From the NCBI RefSeq assembly GCF_025499465.1, contig NZ_JAIMCA010000006.1, positions 1 to 64,000 on the forward strand: a DNA stretch of 64,000 bases, read 5' to 3'. Of this stretch, positions 36,016 to 44,892 are shown in pieces. The notes under the pieces are model-generated. The model was not told where the DNA came from and did not search any database. It saw only the letters and a list, made by a program, of their open reading frames with translations. The DNA comes from Allobosea sp. BH3 (lineage in GTDB: Bacteria; Pseudomonadota; Alphaproteobacteria; Rhizobiales; Beijerinckiaceae). Positions within the stretch are counted from its first letter, which is position 1; each line of letters starts with the position of its first letter. The translations under genes were made by a program, and so were the position numbers.

Positions 36016-37650
36016 ATGCCTCCCCAAAATGATCGTTCGAGGTCTCGTGGTCGCTCAGGCGTGCTCTCACGGCGCGGGCTATTGCTGACTGGCCTGGCGG
36101 CGAGCGCGGCTGCCACACTTCGATCCGGAGGTATTGCCGCCAAGGTAAGCGGCGGGACCCTCCAGGCCGCCATCTGGCCTGCTCCGTCCACGTTCCTGAC
36201 CGCCGTCGACGTCAATTCGTCGGTCACACTCGTCGCGCCGAATATCATCGAGGGCCTGCTCGCCTATGGCGACGGAATGGAGTTGAGGCCTAGCCTTGCA
36301 GAGCATTGGGCCGCCTCTCCCGATGGCTTGAGCATCACGTTCAAGCTGCGCCCCAATGTGCGTTGGCACGATGGCAAGCCGTTCACATCGCGTGACGTGA
36401 AGTACAGCCTCCTCGAGGTCTGGAAGAAGATCCATCCTCGTGGGCGTTCCGTGTTCGCCGTCGTCGATGCGGTCGAGACACCTGATGATCACACGGCGAT
36501 CTTCAAACTGAGCCGTCCTTCCCTCGTCGTTTCACACGCCTTGACAGCCGTGGAGGCGCCCGTGCTGCCGGCGCATCTCTATGAAGGCAAGGATGTGCTG
36601 ACTAACCCGCACAATCTGCAGCCGGTGGGAACAGGAGCCTTTCGGTTTCGGCAACTACGGCAAGGCGAGTTTCTCGAACTCGAACGCAACTCGGACTACT
36701 GGGACGAAGGCCGTCCTTACCTTGATCGGATCGTCTTCAGGTTTCTGCCGGATGCAGCCACACGCTCCGCTGCCTTGGAAGCCGGCGAGGTTCAGTTCGC
36801 ACCGTGGAGCCCGGTGCCGATCGCCGACGTGGCTCGCCTGAAGGACAACGCCTCGCTCATCGTTGAACGCCGCGGCTATCAGTGGGAGGCCGCCTATTTC
36901 CGGGCCGAGTTCAACCTGCGCAATCCGATTCTGGCAGACGTTCGCGTTCGGCGCGCCTTCGCGCATGCCATCAACCGCGAAGGCCTTGCGGATACCGTCT
37001 GGTACGGGCTCGTCAAACCGGCAACTGGGCCTGTCGTCTCGACATCGCAACGCTATTACACTGCCGACGTGCCGCGCTATGCGTTCGACCCGGCAGCAGC
37101 CAAGTCTCTGCTGGACGAGGCCGGGCACAAGGCAGGAGCAAGCGGGCAGCGCTTCTCGCTGAACCTGCTTTTCCAGCCCCTGAACGATAATTTCCGCGTC
37201 ACTGCCGAATACATCAAGCAGAACCTCCGGGCGGTCGGGATCGACGCCAAGATCGTGGCCACCGATATGGCCGGATACATCCGGCGGGTCTTTGCCGAGT
37301 ACGACTTCGACGTGAACATCGGCCAGATGGCCAATTTCCTCGATCCGGAAATCGGGATGCCGCGGCAGTTCCTGTCAAACGCCGCGACGAAGGGCATCCC
37401 TTGGGTCAACGCGTCGGGTTACGGGAATCCGGAGGTGGATGCACTCATCCAGGCGGCCCGTGTCGAGCCCGACGAAGCAAGGCGCGCCGACCTCTTCAAG
37501 CAGCTCCAGCGTCGCATTCAAACCGACCTGCCAGTCCTGCCGCTGTTCGAGCTCGGGCATTTCTCGGTCCACGGCAAGGCGGTCACTGGCTTCAACACCT
37601 CCCCCGACGGTGTGACGACCTCCCTCAAGAATGTCCGCTTCTCCACCTGA
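36016..37650 (+). CDS. Solute-binding protein family 5, rightward copy
   Basis: A 544-residue periplasmic receptor with a Tat-like signal (LSRRGLLLTGLAASAAATLR). Its body mirrors the leftward copy: LSITFKLRPNVRWHDGKPFT, VGTGAFRFRQLRQGE and RRAFAHAINREGLADTVWYG. It delivers ligand to the permease pair that follows after 42 bases. The family includes receptors for peptides, opines and sugar oligomers, so the ligand cannot be fixed from sequence. Confidence 0.88.
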   Translation: MPPQNDRSRSRGRSGVLSRRGLLLTGLAASAAATLRSGGIAAKVSGGTLQAAIWPAPSTFLTAVDVNSSVTLVAPNIIEGLLAYGDGMELRPSLAEHWAASPDGLSITFKLRPNVRWHDGKPFTSRDVKYSLLEVWKKIHPRGRSVFAVVDAVETPDDHTAIFKLSRPSLVVSHALTAVEAPVLPAHLYEGKDVLTNPHNLQPVGTGAFRFRQLRQGEFLELERNSDYWDEGRPYLDRIVFRFLPDAATRSAALEAGEVQFAPWSPVPIADVARLKDNASLIVERRGYQWEAAYFRAEFNLRNPILADVRVRRAFAHAINREGLADTVWYGLVKPATGPVVSTSQRYYTADVPRYAFDPAAAKSLLDEAGHKAGASGQRFSLNLLFQPLNDNFRVTAEYIKQNLRAVGIDAKIVATDMAGYIRRVFAEYDFDVNIGQMANFLDPEIGMPRQFLSNAATKGIPWVNASGYGNPEVDALIQAARVEPDEARRADLFKQLQRRIQTDLPVLPLFELGHFSVHGKAVTGFNTSPDGVTTSLKNVRFST

Positions 37651-37692
37651 GAACGCCCGTCGAGAACGTTCCGATCGATTGATTCCAGTATC

Positions 37693-38673
37693 ATGCGTGT
37701 TGGTCTCTACATTCTGAAGCGGTTGGCGCAGGCCGTCCCGGTCGTGCTGGCAATCGTGGCCGTCAACTTCATCCTGCTGAAGCTGATCCCGGGGGATCTC
37801 GCCGACGTCATCGCCGGAGAAGGCGGCTCTGCGACGCCAGAATATGTGGCGATGCTCAAGCAGCAGTTCGGACTGGATCAGCCGGACTACGTCCAGTTCT
37901 ACCGCTACCTGGTGAGCATGCTGAGCCTCAACCTCGGATACTCGTTCCGCTACAACATGTCGGTCCTCACCCTGATCTGGGACCGACTGCCGGCAACGCT
38001 CCTGCTGCTCCTGACCAGCATCGGTATCGCGCTCGCCCTCGGAGTCGTTGCCGGCGTGACCGCCTCCCGCAAGCGAGGCGGGATCGTCGACCAGGGCGTC
38101 ACCTTGTTCTCCTCGCTGATCTTCGCGATGCCGACGTTCTGGGTCGGGTTGCTGGCGATCGTGCTATTCTCGGTGCATCTGCGCTGGCTGCCGGTCGGCG
38201 GCATGACGACGACCGGCGCCATCCATCCCGGGCCGTTCGCGCTCCTCGGCGACATCGCGCGTCATCTCGTCCTGCCTGCGACGACCCTGGCGCTGTCCTA
38301 TGTCGCCCTCTACGCGCGCATGACGCGTTCAGCCATGCTGGAGGTCCAGGATCTCGACTATGTCCGCACGGCGCGTGCGAAGGGAGTGCCGCAGCGGCTC
38401 GTGGTGTTTCGACACGCGCTGCGCAACGCCATCCTTCCGATCGTGACGCTGACAGGGCTCCAGCTCGGCTCGATCCTCGGCGGCTCGATCGTGATCGAGA
38501 CCGTCTATTCCTGGCCGGGGCTGGGGCGATTGGCGTTCGAAGCGGTGGGCGCGCGCGACGTCAACCTGCTGCTGGGATTGTTCTTCTTCAGCTCCGTGCT
38601 GGTCATCCTGATGAATCTCGTGGTCGATCTCGTCTATGCGGCGCTCGATCCCCGCATTGAGCTGGAGGGCTGA
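37693..38673 (+). CDS. ABC transporter permease, DppB-like
   Basis: A 326-residue inner-membrane protein. It starts with YILKRLAQAVPVVLAIVAVN, has about six hydrophobic segments and the EAA loop YVRTARAKGVPQRLVVFRHA followed by LRNAILPIVTLTG. It forms the channel with the next gene for the solute bound by the receptor at 36016. No ATP-binding subunit is encoded in this operon. Confidence 0.92.
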   Translation: MRVGLYILKRLAQAVPVVLAIVAVNFILLKLIPGDLADVIAGEGGSATPEYVAMLKQQFGLDQPDYVQFYRYLVSMLSLNLGYSFRYNMSVLTLIWDRLPATLLLLLTSIGIALALGVVAGVTASRKRGGIVDQGVTLFSSLIFAMPTFWVGLLAIVLFSVHLRWLPVGGMTTTGAIHPGPFALLGDIARHLVLPATTLALSYVALYARMTRSAMLEVQDLDYVRTARAKGVPQRLVVFRHALRNAILPIVTLTGLQLGSILGGSIVIETVYSWPGLGRLAFEAVGARDVNLLLGLFFFSSVLVILMNLVVDLVYAALDPRIELEG

Positions 38674-38674
38674 C

Positions 38675-39502
38675 ATGCGTCGCTCGGTCTCGGCAGCCGG
38701 CGTGGTGAGCGCGCTGTCGCTCCTGCTACTGCTCGGAATGGTGATCATCGCCGTGATCGCCCACGTCATCTTTCCCGAAGATCCCATGGCCATGGTGGCC
38801 CGCCCGACCCAGTGGCCGTTCCAGTCGGCCCGCTATTACCTCGGCACCGACCAGCTCGGCAGGGACATCGCGGCGCAACTAGCCTATGGGGGCCGCGTCT
38901 CCCTGCTCATCGGTTTCGGCGCGGCGGCGCTGGCGCTGCTGCTGGGCACCGGGATCGGCGCGACCGCGGGCTACTGGGGCGGCCGAACCGATGCCGCCCT
39001 GATGCGTATCACCGAGTATTTCCAGACCATCCCAAGCTTCCTGTTCGCGATGGTGCTCGTCGTGATCCTGCAGCCCTCGATCACCAGCATCATGTTCGCC
39101 ATCGGCATCACGGCCTGGCCCCAGGTTGCGCGCCTGTCGCGGGCCGAAGTGATGCGGGTTCGAAAGGTCGACTACGTGGCGGCCGCGACGATGATGGGGC
39201 TGTCCCATAGCCGAATCTTGCTGCGTCACATCCTGCCGAACAGCATCATGCCCGTGGTGGTCATATCCGCGGCCGTGGTCGCGCACGCCATCCTGGTAGA
39301 GGCCGCCCTCGCCTTCCTAGGCCTCGGCGATCCCAATGTCGTTTCCTGGGGCAGCATGATCGGCAATGCCCGCCAGCTTCTGCGGACGGCCTGGTACATG
39401 ACGGCCCTCCCCGGCCTCGCGATCTTCCTCACAGTGATCTGCCTGACCCTGCTCGGAAACCACCTCGCCGACCGGCTCAACCCACGGCTCGGCGAGCGTT
39501 GA
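38675..39502 (+). CDS. ABC transporter permease, DppC-like
   Basis: A 275-residue membrane protein with the DppC layout: TM1 at about 10-34, then YYLGTDQLGRDIAAQLAYGG and the EAA loop YVAAATMMGLSHSRILLRHI. The ATG at 38675 follows the DppB-like stop by one base; an earlier in-frame ATG at 38636 lies inside that gene. The next gene begins one base after its stop, tying transport to the oxidase. Confidence 0.92.
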   Translation: MRRSVSAAGVVSALSLLLLLGMVIIAVIAHVIFPEDPMAMVARPTQWPFQSARYYLGTDQLGRDIAAQLAYGGRVSLLIGFGAAALALLLGTGIGATAGYWGGRTDAALMRITEYFQTIPSFLFAMVLVVILQPSITSIMFAIGITAWPQVARLSRAEVMRVRKVDYVAAATMMGLSHSRILLRHILPNSIMPVVVISAAVVAHAILVEAALAFLGLGDPNVVSWGSMIGNARQLLRTAWYMTALPGLAIFLTVICLTLLGNHLADRLNPRLGER

Positions 39503-39503
39503 G

Positions 39504-40673
39504 ATGCAACATCACCCAATCCAGAACGACTGGCCCATGACCCAACTTGTTCCTTCCAGCGCCGATAACGGCAGCTTTTCCGTGACGCGGCAAATCTTCG
39601 ATGAAGCGCAGCGCAACCTGCCAAAGCCGATATGGGACTATCTCAGCGGCGGCTCGGAATCCGAGCTGACCTTGCGGCGAAACCGGCAAGCCCTGGACGG
39701 CATCGGGCTGCGTCCGCGCGTGCTGCGCAACGTCCAGTCGGTCGATACCGCGACCTCGCTGCTCGGGCTTCCCCTCAGCTTGCCGGTGTTCCTGGCTCCG
39801 ATCGGATCGTTGGGCGTACTGCACCGGGCCGGCGCGCCGGCCTCCGCACGCGCAGCGACCTCGGCGGGAACCACGCTCTTCTTCGGCGTGCATTCCGAAA
39901 CGCCTCTCGACGAGGTCGTGCGCCATGCGTCTTCGCCCCTCGTGTTTCAGCTCTATCTGCGGGGCGACCGCGAATGGGCGCTTGCCATCATCGAGCGGGC
40001 GGCGAAGCTCGGCTTCCACGCCGTCTGCATCACGGTTGATCTCCCCGTGGTCGGCCGGCGAGAGCGGGATATCCTCAACCGATTCTCGCCGCTCACTGTT
40101 CTCGACCGCCCGAATCTCGGCGCCGATCCTACTGTCACGGACGGCCACCTTGCGCGTGCGGACTGGGGTCTGATCGTTGAGATCATCGCGGCATCGCCGC
40201 TGCCCGTGATCCTGAAGGGCATCCAGGGGGCAGAAGACGCCGTTCTGGCCGTGGAGGCTGGGGCCAAGGTCGTCTACGTCTCGAACCATGGCGGCCGCCA
40301 GCTGGACCATGCCGCTTCCAGCATCGAGATCCTGCCAGAGGTTGTCGCCGCGGTAGCGGGCCGGGCGGAAATCGTCATCGACAGCGGCTTCGTGCGCGGG
40401 AGCGATATCGTGAAGGCGCTGGCGCTCGGCGCGCGCGCGGTCGGACTGGGCAAGCTCCATGGCTGGGCGCTCGCAGCCGGCGGGGAGCAAGGCGTCCGCC
40501 GGATGCTGGATATCCTGCGCGAGGAGGTGCGAGGGGTCATGTCCCTGCTGGGCGCGACCTCGGTGGGTGAGCTGTCGCCGGCGTCGCTGAGATCGGTGGT
40601 GCCGGTGGATGCGTCGCGCCCCTACCAGCCGTTTCCCGACCTCGACAGCGTTGCTCGGGGCCGGCAAGCATGA
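39504..40673 (+). CDS. FMN-dependent alpha-hydroxy acid oxidase/dehydrogenase
   Basis: A 389-residue protein of the L-lactate dehydrogenase/glycolate oxidase/mandelate dehydrogenase family. It has PKPIWDYLSGGSESELTLRR near the N-terminus, FLAPIGSLGVLH, VFQLYLRGD, ITVDLPVVGRRERD, and the catalytic His in VSNHGGRQLDH, then IDSGFVRGSDIVKALALGA for phosphate of FMN. It oxidises a 2-hydroxy acid to the 2-keto acid. An alternative start is ATG 39537. Being co-transcribed with an aminotransferase, it could supply the keto acid or consume the hydroxy analogue of an amino acid. Confidence 0.88.
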   Translation: MQHHPIQNDWPMTQLVPSSADNGSFSVTRQIFDEAQRNLPKPIWDYLSGGSESELTLRRNRQALDGIGLRPRVLRNVQSVDTATSLLGLPLSLPVFLAPIGSLGVLHRAGAPASARAATSAGTTLFFGVHSETPLDEVVRHASSPLVFQLYLRGDREWALAIIERAAKLGFHAVCITVDLPVVGRRERDILNRFSPLTVLDRPNLGADPTVTDGHLARADWGLIVEIIAASPLPVILKGIQGAEDAVLAVEAGAKVVYVSNHGGRQLDHAASSIEILPEVVAAVAGRAEIVIDSGFVRGSDIVKALALGARAVGLGKLHGWALAAGGEQGVRRMLDILREEVRGVMSLLGATSVGELSPASLRSVVPVDASRPYQPFPDLDSVARGRQA

Positions 40674-41257
40674 GCCTTTACAAGATCCGGCGCGGCACAG
40701 CCGAGGAGCGCCAGCCGGTTGCAGCACTCCTGCACAGCTTGGACGCGATTGCGCCCAGCGTGCGCGACGCGGTCGTCACGGCCTGGGTGAGTTCCTGGAA
40801 ATCGAGCGCCTATCAGGACCTGCGCCAGGTCCCGCACTCCCCAATCTCACCCGGCTATTCCCTGATCGACCACGTCAACGACGTCGCGCGCAACGGCATC
40901 GATCTGGCGGAGCGTGCGCGCCTCGACTGGGGCTATAGGATCGACGATGACGAGCTCATTCCGATCCTTCTTCTGCACGACATCGACAAGCCCCTGATCT
41001 ATGCCCGGACGGACGATCGGGTCATCAGCACACCTGTCGGCAAGGCCGTGCCGCACGGTGTGTTGGGGGCGATGCTGCTGCAGGAACTCGGTTTCGCGGA
41101 CATCGTCGTCACCACCGTCGCGACCCACGCCAACGACGCACCGTTCCGTGGAGAGACCATCCTCGGCCAGATCCTGCACCATGCCGATGCCTTCGCGTCG
41201 GACCACGCCTTTGTGCGCAGCGGCGTGAGACCCGGATTCACCAGGCGAACGCTGTGA
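40670..41257 (+). CDS. HD-domain protein (putative metal-dependent phosphohydrolase)
   Basis: A 195-residue protein with the HD-fold metal set: His68 (LIDHVNDV), His103-Asp104 (LLHDIDKP), His129 (VPHGVLGA), His153 (ATHAND) and Asp173 (HHADAFASDH). The family hydrolyses phosphate esters or nucleotides, or acts as oxygenase in rare branches; which applies is unknown. It overlaps both neighbours by 4 bases (ATGA and GTGA), so it is tightly coupled to the 2-hydroxyacid oxidase and the molybdoenzyme. A catabolic context for an HD protein is unusual and suggests a substrate with a phosphate or phosphonate, or a mixed-valence oxygenase; this is speculation. Confidence 0.75.
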   Translation: MSLYKIRRGTAEERQPVAALLHSLDAIAPSVRDAVVTAWVSSWKSSAYQDLRQVPHSPISPGYSLIDHVNDVARNGIDLAERARLDWGYRIDDDELIPILLLHDIDKPLIYARTDDRVISTPVGKAVPHGVLGAMLLQELGFADIVVTTVATHANDAPFRGETILGQILHHADAFASDHAFVRSGVRPGFTRRTL

Positions 41258-43644
41258 CGGCGCAGGCCGATCCCTCGGCGTCACGCCCGTTCATGGCACC
41301 CAGTTCTTGCGAGTCAGACATGCTGCCGCCTCCCGATAGCCCGACCATCTCGACACATTGGGGCACATACCGCGCGCGCTTTGCGGATGGAGCCCTTGCC
41401 GAGCTACAGCCGTATGAGCTGGACCCCGATCCGTCGCCCATCGTCGCTTCGATGATCGAAGGACGCACCGCGCCCGCGCGGATCATGAGGCCCGCGGTCC
41501 GGCGTTCCTTCCTGGAGCGCGGCGCTGCAGCTGGCGGGCAAGGCCGGGGCATCGAGCCCTTTGTCGAGGTCGAATGGGATGTGGCGCTCGATCTCGCGGC
41601 GCGTGAACTCGCCCGCGTCAGTGCCGGGCATGGCAACAAGGCCATCTTCGGGGGATCGTATGGCTGGTCGAGCGCGGGACGCTTTCACCACGCGCAAAGC
41701 CAGATCCATCGCTTTCTGAACAGCATCGGCGGATATACCCGCTCCGTTCAGAACTATAGCTTCGCGGCGGCCGAAATCATCGTGAAGCACGTGCTCGGCA
41801 GCCTGCAGGGGTTGGCGACGCATCATACGCCCTGGGAACTCATCGTCGGCCATGCGGAGCTGATCGTGATGTTCGGAGGCACACCACATCGCAACGCGCA
41901 GGTAGGCTCCGGCGGCATCAGCCGTCATCGCCTGCGCGAGGAGATGGCCGCCTGCCGCCGAGCGGGGGCGGAATTCGTCTCCGTCAGCCCGATCCGCGAC
42001 GACGCGCTCGCTGAATGCGACGCGCAATGGCTGGCACCGCGACCGGGCAGCGACACCGCCCTGATGCTTGCGATCGCCCATGTGCTCATCACGGAAGGTC
42101 TGCATGACGAGGCGGCGCTGGCGCGCCTGACCATCGGTTTCGATCGGCTGCGGGCCTATGTGCTGGGCGAGGTGGACGGCACTCCCAAGGACCCGGATTG
42201 GGCCTCAGGCCTGACCGGAGTGGAGCCCGACGTCATCTCGGCTCTGGCGCGGCGCATGGCCGCCAAGAAGACCTTCATCATGATGTCCTGGTCGCTCCAG
42301 CGGGCCGACCATGGCGAGCAGCCCTTCTGGATGGCGATTGCGCTCGCTGCCATGCTGGGCGGCATCGGCCTTCCCGGTCGCGGCTTCGGCTTCGGTTATG
42401 GCTGCGCCAACGGCGTCGGCAGCGCGATGTATCCCTTCTCGTGGCCGTCCCTGCCCAGCGGAACCAACGCCGTAAGCGACTACATTCCGGTGGCGCGCAT
42501 CGCCGACATGCTGCTGGCGCCGGGGGCGCCCTACGACTTCAACGGCGAGAAGCGGCGCTATCCCGATATCCGCCTGATCTACTGGTGCGGCGGCAATCCC
42601 TTTCACCACCATCAAGACCTGAATCGTCTCGTCACGGCCTGGCGCCAGCCGGAAGTGGTGATCGTGAACGAGTCGTTCTGGAACGGGCTGGCTCGGCATG
42701 CCGACATCGTCTTTCCGGCAACGACCCAGATGGAGCGAAATGACATCGCGTGCTCAGCTCGCGATCTTCAGATCGCGGCTTCTCACAAATTGGCGGAGCC
42801 GGCCGGGGAGGCTCGGGACGACTTCGGCATCCTGTCGGGTCTGGCCGAGCGCCTGGGCGTCGCTGAGGCATTCACCGAAGGGCGCGATGTCGAAGCATGG
42901 CTGCGCCACTTCTATACGATCGCGCGCCAGCGCGTCGCGGAGCAAGGGCTGGAGCTACCGGATTTCGAGGCATTCTGGCGCGCGGGGATCACGGTGCTGC
43001 CGCCGCCCACGGATCTGTCGCCGCTCCTGGGGGCGTTTCGCGCAGACCCGGTAGCCAATCCGCTGCCCACCCCTTCCGGCAGGATCGAGCTCTTCTCCGA
43101 AACGATCGCTCGCTTCGGCTATGACGACTGCCCCGGCCATCCCGTGTGGCGGGAGCCGCACGAATGGCTGGGCTCGACGCTCACCGCACGTTTCCCGCTC
43201 CATGTCATCTCTAGCCAGCCCGCCACGAAGCTGCACAGCCAATACGATCATGGCAGCCACTCGCGCGCCTCGAAGATCAAAGAGCGCGAGCCCGTCCGTA
43301 TGCATCCCGAGGACGCTGGCAAACGCGGACTGTCCGCAGGGGATATCGTCCGGGTCTTCAATGACCGCGGTTCCTGCCTGGCCGGGGTGGTTCTTTCCGA
43401 CGCATTGCTGCCTGGCGTGGTGCAACTCTCGACCGGGGCCTGGTACGATCCGCTCGATCCGGCCCGCTCCAATTCGCTGGATAAGCACGGCAACCCCAAC
43501 GTGTTGACCGACGACCGCGGGACCTCGCGCCTGGCACAGGGCCCCAGCGCTCACTCGTGCCTCGTCGAAATCGAGCTCTTCCACGAGCCCCTGCCCGCAC
43601 TCACAGCCTTCCTACCGCCTGCTTTAGAGACACAGAACCGATGA
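41254..43644 (+). CDS. Molybdopterin-dependent S/N-oxide reductase-like enzyme (BisC/TorA family)
   Basis: A 796-residue DMSO-reductase family protein of the bis-MGD type without an N-terminal Fe-S motif. The conserved GGSYGWSSAGRFHHAQSQ region contains the Ser that ligates Mo in BisC, TorA and DMSO reductase. Further blocks are WCGGNPFHHHQDLNRL, DIVFPATTQMERND and SQPATKLHSQYDHGSHSRA. There is no Tat signal, so it is likely cytoplasmic like BisC, which reduces biotin or methionine S-oxide. The GTG start at 41254 overlaps the previous stop; ATG 41293 or 41320 are alternatives. Reductase versus oxidase direction and substrate are unknown. Confidence 0.85.
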   Translation: MTAQADPSASRPFMAPSSCESDMLPPPDSPTISTHWGTYRARFADGALAELQPYELDPDPSPIVASMIEGRTAPARIMRPAVRRSFLERGAAAGGQGRGIEPFVEVEWDVALDLAARELARVSAGHGNKAIFGGSYGWSSAGRFHHAQSQIHRFLNSIGGYTRSVQNYSFAAAEIIVKHVLGSLQGLATHHTPWELIVGHAELIVMFGGTPHRNAQVGSGGISRHRLREEMAACRRAGAEFVSVSPIRDDALAECDAQWLAPRPGSDTALMLAIAHVLITEGLHDEAALARLTIGFDRLRAYVLGEVDGTPKDPDWASGLTGVEPDVISALARRMAAKKTFIMMSWSLQRADHGEQPFWMAIALAAMLGGIGLPGRGFGFGYGCANGVGSAMYPFSWPSLPSGTNAVSDYIPVARIADMLLAPGAPYDFNGEKRRYPDIRLIYWCGGNPFHHHQDLNRLVTAWRQPEVVIVNESFWNGLARHADIVFPATTQMERNDIACSARDLQIAASHKLAEPAGEARDDFGILSGLAERLGVAEAFTEGRDVEAWLRHFYTIARQRVAEQGLELPDFEAFWRAGITVLPPPTDLSPLLGAFRADPVANPLPTPSGRIELFSETIARFGYDDCPGHPVWREPHEWLGSTLTARFPLHVISSQPATKLHSQYDHGSHSRASKIKEREPVRMHPEDAGKRGLSAGDIVRVFNDRGSCLAGVVLSDALLPGVVQLSTGAWYDPLDPARSNSLDKHGNPNVLTDDRGTSRLAQGPSAHSCLVEIELFHEPLPALTAFLPPALETQNR

Positions 43645-44792
43645 ATCCGATCTTCTCCGCCCTTTCGACCAGCGTCTTCGAGGTGATGTCGGGGCTGGCG
43701 CGTGAAACCGGCGCGGTCAACCTCGGCCAGGGCTTTCCGGACGATCCGGGCCCGATCGACGTGCGGCAGAAGGCCGCCGACGCGGTGATCCATGGCTGGA
43801 ACCAGTATCCGCCGATGATGGGCATCCCCGAACTGCGCCAGGCGGTCGCCACCCACTACAAGCATTGGCAGGGCCTCGACCTTAATCCCGAGACCGAAGT
43901 GATGGTGACTTCGGGTGCGACCGAGGCGATTGCCGGCGCGCTGATGGCGCTGGTCACGCCTGGCGACGAAGTCGTGCTGTTCGAGCCGATGTACGATGCC
44001 TATGTGCCGCTGGTCCGGCGCGCCGGCGGCATCCCGAAATTCGTCACGCTCACCCCGCCGCATTTCGGGCTGACGGAGGAGGCGCTGGCGAAGGCCTTCT
44101 CGCCGAAGACGAAGGTCGTGCTCTTCAACAATCCGCTCAACCCGACCGCGACCATCTTCAGCCCGGCCGATCTCGATCTCCTTGCCGATTTCTGCGTCCG
44201 GCACGATGCCATCGCGATCTGCGACGAGGTCTGGGAGCATGTCGTCTTCGACGGCCACCGTCATGTCCCCGTGCTCGGCCGGCCCGACATGCGCGAGCGC
44301 ACGGTCAAGATCTCGTCGGCGGGCAAGATCTTCTCGCTGACCGGCTGGAAGGTCGGGCTCGTCATGGCGGCGCCCTCCGTGATGCGGGTGCTCGCCAAGG
44401 CGCACCAGTACATCACCTTCACCACCCCGCCGAACCTGCAGGCCGCGGTGGCCTACGGTCTCGGCAAGGATGATGGGTACTTCGAGGGCATGCGGGCCGA
44501 TTTCCAGCGCTCGCGCGATCGCTTCACGGCGGGCCTGCAGGACCTCGGCTTTTCCGTGCTGCCCAGCGCCGGCACCTATTTCCTCAACGTCGACATCGCC
44601 CCGCTGGGCGAGACCGACGACGTCGATTTCTGCCGGCGTCTGGTGACGGAGAACGGCGTCGCGGCGATCCCCGTCAGCGCTTTCTATGCCGAAAGCGCGG
44701 TGAAGAACGTGGTGCGCTTCTGCTTCGCCAAGCGCGATGCCACCCTGGACGCCGCGCTGGAGCGGCTGGCGCGCCTGCGCCGCGCCGCCTGA
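43641..44792 (+). CDS. Pyridoxal-phosphate aminotransferase, class I/II (YbdL-like)
   Basis: A 383-residue fold-type I aminotransferase. It has VNLGQGFPDDPGP near the start, SGATEAIAGALMAL, NNPLNPTATIFS, the PLP Lys in SSAGKIFSLTGWKVG and the C-terminal VRFCFAK with the carboxylate-binding Arg. The closest shape is YbdL/MtnE-like enzymes that use methionine or aromatic amino acids. The ATG at 43641 overlaps the molybdoenzyme stop (ATGA), so it ends this operon. A longer frame to 43557 is inside that gene. Followed at once by a palindromic repeat. Confidence 0.87.
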   Translation: MNPIFSALSTSVFEVMSGLARETGAVNLGQGFPDDPGPIDVRQKAADAVIHGWNQYPPMMGIPELRQAVATHYKHWQGLDLNPETEVMVTSGATEAIAGALMALVTPGDEVVLFEPMYDAYVPLVRRAGGIPKFVTLTPPHFGLTEEALAKAFSPKTKVVLFNNPLNPTATIFSPADLDLLADFCVRHDAIAICDEVWEHVVFDGHRHVPVLGRPDMRERTVKISSAGKIFSLTGWKVGLVMAAPSVMRVLAKAHQYITFTTPPNLQAAVAYGLGKDDGYFEGMRADFQRSRDRFTAGLQDLGFSVLPSAGTYFLNVDIAPLGETDDVDFCRRLVTENGVAAIPVSAFYAESAVKNVVRFCFAKRDATLDAALERLARLRRAA

Positions 44793-44793
44793 T

Positions 44794-44833
44794 GAGATTC
44801 TCGGGCCTGCGCTGCGCTCCGCCCGAGAATGAC
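44794..44833. repeat. Inverted repeat element, likely terminator
   Basis: ATTCTCGGG (44797-44805) pairs with CCCGAGAAT (44822-44830) two bases after the aminotransferase stop. Its reverse complement matches the element at 11527-11563 nearly base for base, including the purine-rich loop, so both belong to one repeat family. Confidence 0.75.
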
Positions 44834-44892
44834 GCTCCTGCAGGGATGACGCGCAGTTTCACCGCGACACGCCAAGCGCTAGCTTCCACAAC

